Assembly (NCBI GenBank): GCA_002770795.1
Contig: PCTP01000102.1
Location: 11,331 to 28,939 of the forward strand
DNA length: 17,609 nucleotides
DNA from: Gammaproteobacteria bacterium CG22_combo_CG10-13_8_21_14_all_40_8
GTDB taxonomy: Bacteria > Pseudomonadota > Gammaproteobacteria > Enterobacterales > GCA-002770795
Reading direction: 5' to 3'
The stretch's first letter is position 1, and each line of letters begins with the position of its first letter. Below the pieces are notes generated by a model. The model searched no databases, had not been told where the DNA came from, and worked only from the letters and a program-made list of their open reading frames with translations. Made by a program: the position numbers and the translations under genes. Shown here piece after piece: positions 14,228-17,609 of this stretch.

Positions 14228-15298
14228 TTGGTCGAATTAAAAAATGATAACTATCTTAGGGCTGCCTTAAGTCAACCTGTTGATGAAACCCCTGTTTGGA
14301 TGATGCGACAAGCTGGTCGCTATTTGCCTGAATATCGGGAAGTGAGAGCTCAAGCTGGTGATTTTATGCAACTCTGTAAAAATCCAGAACTGGCCTGTGA
14401 AGTCACCTTGCAACCCGTCCGCCGTTATCCTCTTGATGCTGCTATTTTGTTTTCTGATATTTTGACCATCCCAGATGCCATGGGATTGGGTCTTTACTTT
14501 TCTACGGGAGAAGGACCTAAATTTAAACACCCTATTAAAACTGCCGCAGATGTTGACAAGCTGATGGTGCCAGATATCGCGGCTGAATTGTCTTATGTGA
14601 CGGATGCAGTTAGCTTGATACGAAAAAACCTGAAGGGTGAAGTGCCTCTGATTGGCTTTTCAGGTAGTCCTTGGACATTGGCAACCTATATGGTTGAAGG
14701 GGGGTCCAGTAAAGATTTTCGCCACACCAAAGGTATGCTGTTCACTGATCCTAAAACACTACATAAGATGTTAGACATTTTGGCTAAATCTGTGATTGAA
14801 TATCTCAATGCTCAGATAGACGCTGGGGTTCAGGCCTTGATGATCTTTGATACCTGGGGTGGCGTTTTAACACCTTCAGATTATCTTGAGTTTTCATTAA
14901 ATTATATGACACAAATTATTGCAGGTTTGAAAAGAGAAAAAGATGGCCATCGTATACCTGTCACGCTCTTTACTAAAAATGGAGGTCAATGGTTAGAATC
15001 TATCGCAGATTCTGGTTGTGATGCTGTGGGTGTGGATTGGACAACCGATCTAAAGGATGCGCAATCAAGAGTGGGTCATAAGGTAGCCATACAAGGTAAT
15101 ATGGATCCTTGTGTTTTATATGCAGATCCACAAAGAATTGAGCAAGAAGTGGCTAAAATTTTAGCTTCATTTGGTGCAAATGAGGGTCATATATTTAATT
15201 TGGGACACGGTATTCATCAATATGTTTCACCAGACAAACCAGCTGTTCTAGTGGATGCTGTTCACCGTCTTAGCCGTCCATACCACCAAAAATCATAA
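14228..15298 (+). CDS. hemE: Uroporphyrinogen decarboxylase (TTG start)
   Basis: HemE removes four carboxyl groups from uroporphyrinogen III to give coproporphyrinogen III in haem synthesis. The 356-aa reading starts MVELKNDNYLRAALSQPVDE and has the signature MRQAGRYLPEYR (residues 26-37), ILFSDILTIPDAMG with the catalytic Asp, GFSGSPWTLATYMVEGG, and IQGNMDP. The frame is open to GTG 14177, which would add 17 residues. TTG 14228 is preferred because a strong GGGAG site lies 6 nt before it and because the resulting N-terminus aligns with the ELKND start of the E. coli enzyme and restores the usual ~355 aa length. The ALDH gene follows 26 nt after its stop and may be co-transcribed. Confidence 0.95.
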   Translation: MVELKNDNYLRAALSQPVDETPVWMMRQAGRYLPEYREVRAQAGDFMQLCKNPELACEVTLQPVRRYPLDAAILFSDILTIPDAMGLGLYFSTGEGPKFKHPIKTAADVDKLMVPDIAAELSYVTDAVSLIRKNLKGEVPLIGFSGSPWTLATYMVEGGSSKDFRHTKGMLFTDPKTLHKMLDILAKSVIEYLNAQIDAGVQALMIFDTWGGVLTPSDYLEFSLNYMTQIIAGLKREKDGHRIPVTLFTKNGGQWLESIADSGCDAVGVDWTTDLKDAQSRVGHKVAIQGNMDPCVLYADPQRIEQEVAKILASFGANEGHIFNLGHGIHQYVSPDKPAVLVDAVHRLSRPYHQKS

Positions 15299-15324
15299 AG
15301 TGATAAAGGGACAAGGGGAGAAAT

Positions 15325-16722
15325 ATGCAAGATTTGCATGAAAAATTTCTACAACAACGCCAAGCCTATAACAAAACTCCCTTTGCCAATTTAAGTGAAA
15401 GATTACAAAGATTATCTGCGTTAGAAGCGATGTTAAATGCAAAGTCTACTGATTTTGCAGAGGCCATCGCACGAGACTTTGGTTGTCGCCATGTTGATGA
15501 AACGCATCTTTTAGAAGTCTACCCTTCTCTGGCGGGATTGAGACATGCGAAGAGGCACTTGAAAAAATGGATGAAGCTGGAAAAAAGATCCGTTGCCTGG
15601 ACTTTTCAACCGGCAAAGGCGAGGGTGATGTACCAACCATTAGGTGTCGTGGGTATTATTGTTCCTTGGAATTACCCCTTATTTTTAGCCATTGGGCCGA
15701 TGATTGCCGCGATAGCCGCTGGCAACCACATGATGGTCAAAATTTCTGAGTCAACGCCTCAATTTGGTGAAGTTTTCGCGAAAGCCATTGCTGAATATTT
15801 TCCGGATGATTTTATTTTAGTCGTGAATGGTGATGTTGAAATCGCCCAAGCCTTTACAGAACTACCCTTCGATCATCTTTTGTTCACAGGCTCAACCTCA
15901 ATCGGCAAAAAAGTGATGGCCAGTGCTGCGCAAAACTTAACACCGGTGACATTAGAGTTAGGGGGAAAGTCGCCAACACTTCTTGATAGAAATATTGATT
16001 TAGACAAAACATGCCAACGAGTGATTATTACCAAGCTCTTTAATGCGGGACAAACCTGTGTCGCGCCTGATTATGTGCTGATCCCAGAAGAGGATTTAGA
16101 AGGCTTTATTACCTCATCTAAAAAATGGGCTGCACATTATTACCCTAAAGGATTGGCGGTAGATTTTACCAGTATCATTAATGAAGCTCAGTATCAGCGT
16201 CAATCTGGATTGGTTGAAGAGTTAAGGCAAAATCAGATCCGTTTGGAACCCTTGTTCGATGATCTGGATGATGATACCAATCACAAAATTGTCCCTCAAC
16301 TGGCCATTAATCCTGATAATCATTTAATGGCCATGCGACAGGAAATTTTCGGACCCTTGTTGCCGGTGGTGACTTATAAGAATTTTGAAGCCGCTATCCA
16401 GTGGATTAATGAAAGAGATAGACCACTGGCGCTGTACTTTTTTAGTCAAAACAAAAAAAATATTCAAACGGTACTTGAACAAACTCATGCTGGCGGTGTG
16501 GCGATTAATGAATGTTTATTACATGTGGCACAAGAAAACTTGCCTTTTGGTGGTGTTGGACCGAGCGGTATGGGGCATTATCATGGAAAAGATGGATTTC
16601 TCACTTTCTCTAAGGGAAAGGGCATTTTTTATCAATCATCTATAAATGGTGCTGGTTTATTAACGCCACCCTACAAGGGGTTCACTAAAACCCTACTAAA
16701 ATGGTTGTTACGCTGGGCTTAA
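15325..16722 (+). CDS. Aldehyde dehydrogenase, coniferyl-aldehyde-dehydrogenase-like (class 3 type)
   Basis: An NAD(P)+-dependent aldehyde dehydrogenase oxidising an aldehyde to its carboxylic acid; the true substrate cannot be read from the sequence. The 465-aa product lacks the longer N-terminus of class 1/2 enzymes, as class 3 and coniferyl-type ALDHs do. It has GVVGIIVPWNYP (cofactor region, about 108-118), FTGSTSIGKKVM (187-198), catalytic Glu211 in LELGGKSP, and nucleophile Cys245 in NAGQTCVAPDY. EIFGPLLPVV, PFGGVGPSGMGHYHG and the C-terminal FLTFSKGKGIF follow. The short C-terminal helix (TLLKWLLRWA) may associate with membrane, as in alkyl-aldehyde enzymes. The AAGGGGAG ribosome-binding site is very strong. 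Its neighbours, a Tat protein and a GMC oxidoreductase, suggest an alcohol-to-acid route. Confidence 0.93.
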   Translation: MQDLHEKFLQQRQAYNKTPFANLSERLQRLSALEAMLNAKSTDFAEAIARDFGCRHVDETHLLEVYPSLAGLRHAKRHLKKWMKLEKRSVAWTFQPAKARVMYQPLGVVGIIVPWNYPLFLAIGPMIAAIAAGNHMMVKISESTPQFGEVFAKAIAEYFPDDFILVVNGDVEIAQAFTELPFDHLLFTGSTSIGKKVMASAAQNLTPVTLELGGKSPTLLDRNIDLDKTCQRVIITKLFNAGQTCVAPDYVLIPEEDLEGFITSSKKWAAHYYPKGLAVDFTSIINEAQYQRQSGLVEELRQNQIRLEPLFDDLDDDTNHKIVPQLAINPDNHLMAMRQEIFGPLLPVVTYKNFEAAIQWINERDRPLALYFFSQNKKNIQTVLEQTHAGGVAINECLLHVAQENLPFGGVGPSGMGHYHGKDGFLTFSKGKGIFYQSSINGAGLLTPPYKGFTKTLLKWLLRWA

Positions 16723-16765
16723 GTCTTATCTATGACTCCCGTTAGGGCACATATAGAGGTGTTTA

Positions 16766-17287
16766 TTGTTATCACGTCGTAAATTGTTGAAGATCTCCAT
16801 GATGGGTGGAGCGGTTTTAGCCGGAGCCAGTGCCTTCTATTGGATGATACCCTCAGATAATTTGGATTCATTGCCCTCAGATAAAGCTTTAGAGTTTTTG
16901 AATGATAATGATCGCTTGATCTTATTGGCATTGATTCCTGTCATGCTAGAGTCAACAGCCTTAGATAGCGATGCAATTAAGCAGTGCATTGCAAATATTG
17001 ACGCGATCATCGTTAGCATGTCCTTGAAAACCCAACAAGAAACGCGACAGCTATTCGACTTATTGGGAAATAAGCTGGGGCGTGTATTGATGGTTGGTAT
17101 ATGGTCTAACTGGACTCAAGCCAGTCATGAAGATGTTGTCCTCTTTTTGCAACGCTGGCAATCACATTATCTTGAACTATTGCAGGTAGCCTATGAGGGG
17201 TTACATCAAATGATTATGGCGAGCTATTATGGAGAAGAAACGAGCTGGTCCCAAATAGGTTATCCTGGCCCCCCCCAATTATCATGA
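16766..17287 (+). CDS. Small Tat-signal protein, probable accessory subunit of the downstream GMC oxidoreductase
   Basis: The 173-aa product starts LSRRKLLKISMMGGAVLAGASA. This is a twin-arginine signal (SRRKLLK, close to the SRRxFLK consensus) followed by a hydrophobic stretch, so folded export to the periplasm is expected. The mature part is helical, with NDNDRLILLALIPVMLES near residues 47-64 and no cofactor motif that I recognise. It resembles the small helical subunit 3 of membrane gluconate 2-dehydrogenase-type enzymes; this is a tentative family guess. TTG 16766 is chosen because an AGAGGTG site lies 6-7 nt upstream and the Tat motif follows at once. Its TGA overlaps the next gene as ATGA. 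A C8 run lies ten bases before its stop codon. Confidence 0.75.
   Translation: MLSRRKLLKISMMGGAVLAGASAFYWMIPSDNLDSLPSDKALEFLNDNDRLILLALIPVMLESTALDSDAIKQCIANIDAIIVSMSLKTQQETRQLFDLLGNKLGRVLMVGIWSNWTQASHEDVVLFLQRWQSHYLELLQVAYEGLHQMIMASYYGEETSWSQIGYPGPPQLS
17269..17276 (+). repeat. C8 homopolymer at the Tat-protein / GMC junction
   Basis: Eight consecutive C encode Gly-Pro-Pro near the end of the Tat protein. A one-base gain here, or a -1 slip, would bypass the TGA and continue in the frame of the following GMC oxidoreductase through its ATG. Confidence 0.9.
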
Positions 17288-17609
17288 CAGCATCCTATAA
17301 CAACCCTTTTCTGAAAAACGCGCATTGGCAAATTCTAAATGGAGAGACAATAGAGGCTTCTCAAAATTTAGAGGCGGATGTTGTTATCATTGGCTCTGGA
17401 GCCGGAGGTGGGATCAGTGCAGAAATCCTATCCAAGCAAGGATTGAAAGTGATTGTCGTGGAGGAAGGTGCGCTTCGCACTTCTTTGCATTTTGAGATGC
17501 ATGAAAAAAAGGCCTATCCTGAACTTTATCAAGAAAATGCCGCTCGAAAGACCCTCAATAAAGGAATCAATATTTTACAAGGAAGGACTGTGGGAGGATC
17601 GACCACGGT
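17284..17609 (+). CDS. GMC-family FAD-dependent oxidoreductase, N-terminal fragment (runs off the window)
   Basis: A flavoprotein of the glucose-methanol-choline family, likely an alcohol or sugar dehydrogenase; the substrate cannot be judged from this part. The 108 visible residues begin MTASYNNPFLKNAHWQILNG. The FAD dinucleotide-binding motif VVIIGSGAGGGISAE lies at about residues 33-47, followed by the strand VIVVEEG. The GMC signature LQGRTVGGSTT is at about 98-108. No signal peptide is present, unlike the Tat protein encoded just upstream. The ATG overlaps that gene's TGA by 4 nt (ATGA), which implies translational coupling and a shared complex. The frame is open at the window end. Confidence 0.9.
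   Translation, partial: MTASYNNPFLKNAHWQILNGETIEASQNLEADVVIIGSGAGGGISAEILSKQGLKVIVVEEGALRTSLHFEMHEKKAYPELYQENAARKTLNKGINILQGRTVGGSTT

Overview
The window reads as an ordinary chromosomal stretch of an AT-rich gammaproteobacterium. Three conserved gammaproteobacterial gene orders occur together: rhodanese-grxC-secB-gpsA, mrcA divergent from pilMNOPQ, and aroK-aroB-(damX-like). The low GC, codon use and this combination would fit a Legionella-like bacterium. That placement is inference from gene order and sequence character, not from a search. No CRISPR array, rRNA, tRNA, prophage or insertion sequence is visible.

Layout. Bases 1-1752 (minus strand) hold an operon of a membrane-anchored rhodanese, glutaredoxin 3, the SecB chaperone and GpsA, the last cut by the window edge. 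Bases 1753-2024 are a divergent control region. It has a TATAAT box for the rhodanese operon, a minus-strand terminator-like hairpin, and a good sigma70 promoter whose predicted transcript opens with two perfect hairpins before rpmE (ribosomal protein L31, zinc-binding form). Directly behind rpmE is a strong intrinsic terminator, and that hairpin also encodes the signal peptide of an exported staphylococcal-nuclease-like protein. The nuclease has no clean start: the best ATG reaches its frame only by a -1 slip on an A7 run. Bases 3082-5613 (minus) are mrcA/PBP1A, ending in a 9-bp tandem repeat that encodes a charged Asp/Lys tail.

Bases 5789-10697 (plus) are the type IV pilus alignment and secretin operon pilM-pilN-pilO-pilP-pilQ. 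The first four genes are joined by 1-nt TAATG overlaps, and a perfect 10-bp-stem terminator closes the operon. Next come aroK and aroB (shikimate pathway, TAGTG overlap), a DamX-like AAA ATPase/SPOR membrane protein, and hemE (haem synthesis, very probably a TTG start). The window ends with a likely oxidation module: a coniferyl-aldehyde-dehydrogenase-like ALDH, a small Tat-signal protein, and the N-terminus of a GMC-family FAD oxidoreductase. The last two overlap by ATGA just after a C8 run.

The genes are mostly core functions. The most unusual signals are in the small-scale architecture: the rpmE leader and the rpmE-nuclease junction, the slippage-prone homopolymers at 2263-2269 and 17269-17276, the in-frame minisatellite in mrcA, and the apparent loss of the catalytic glutamate in the nuclease.
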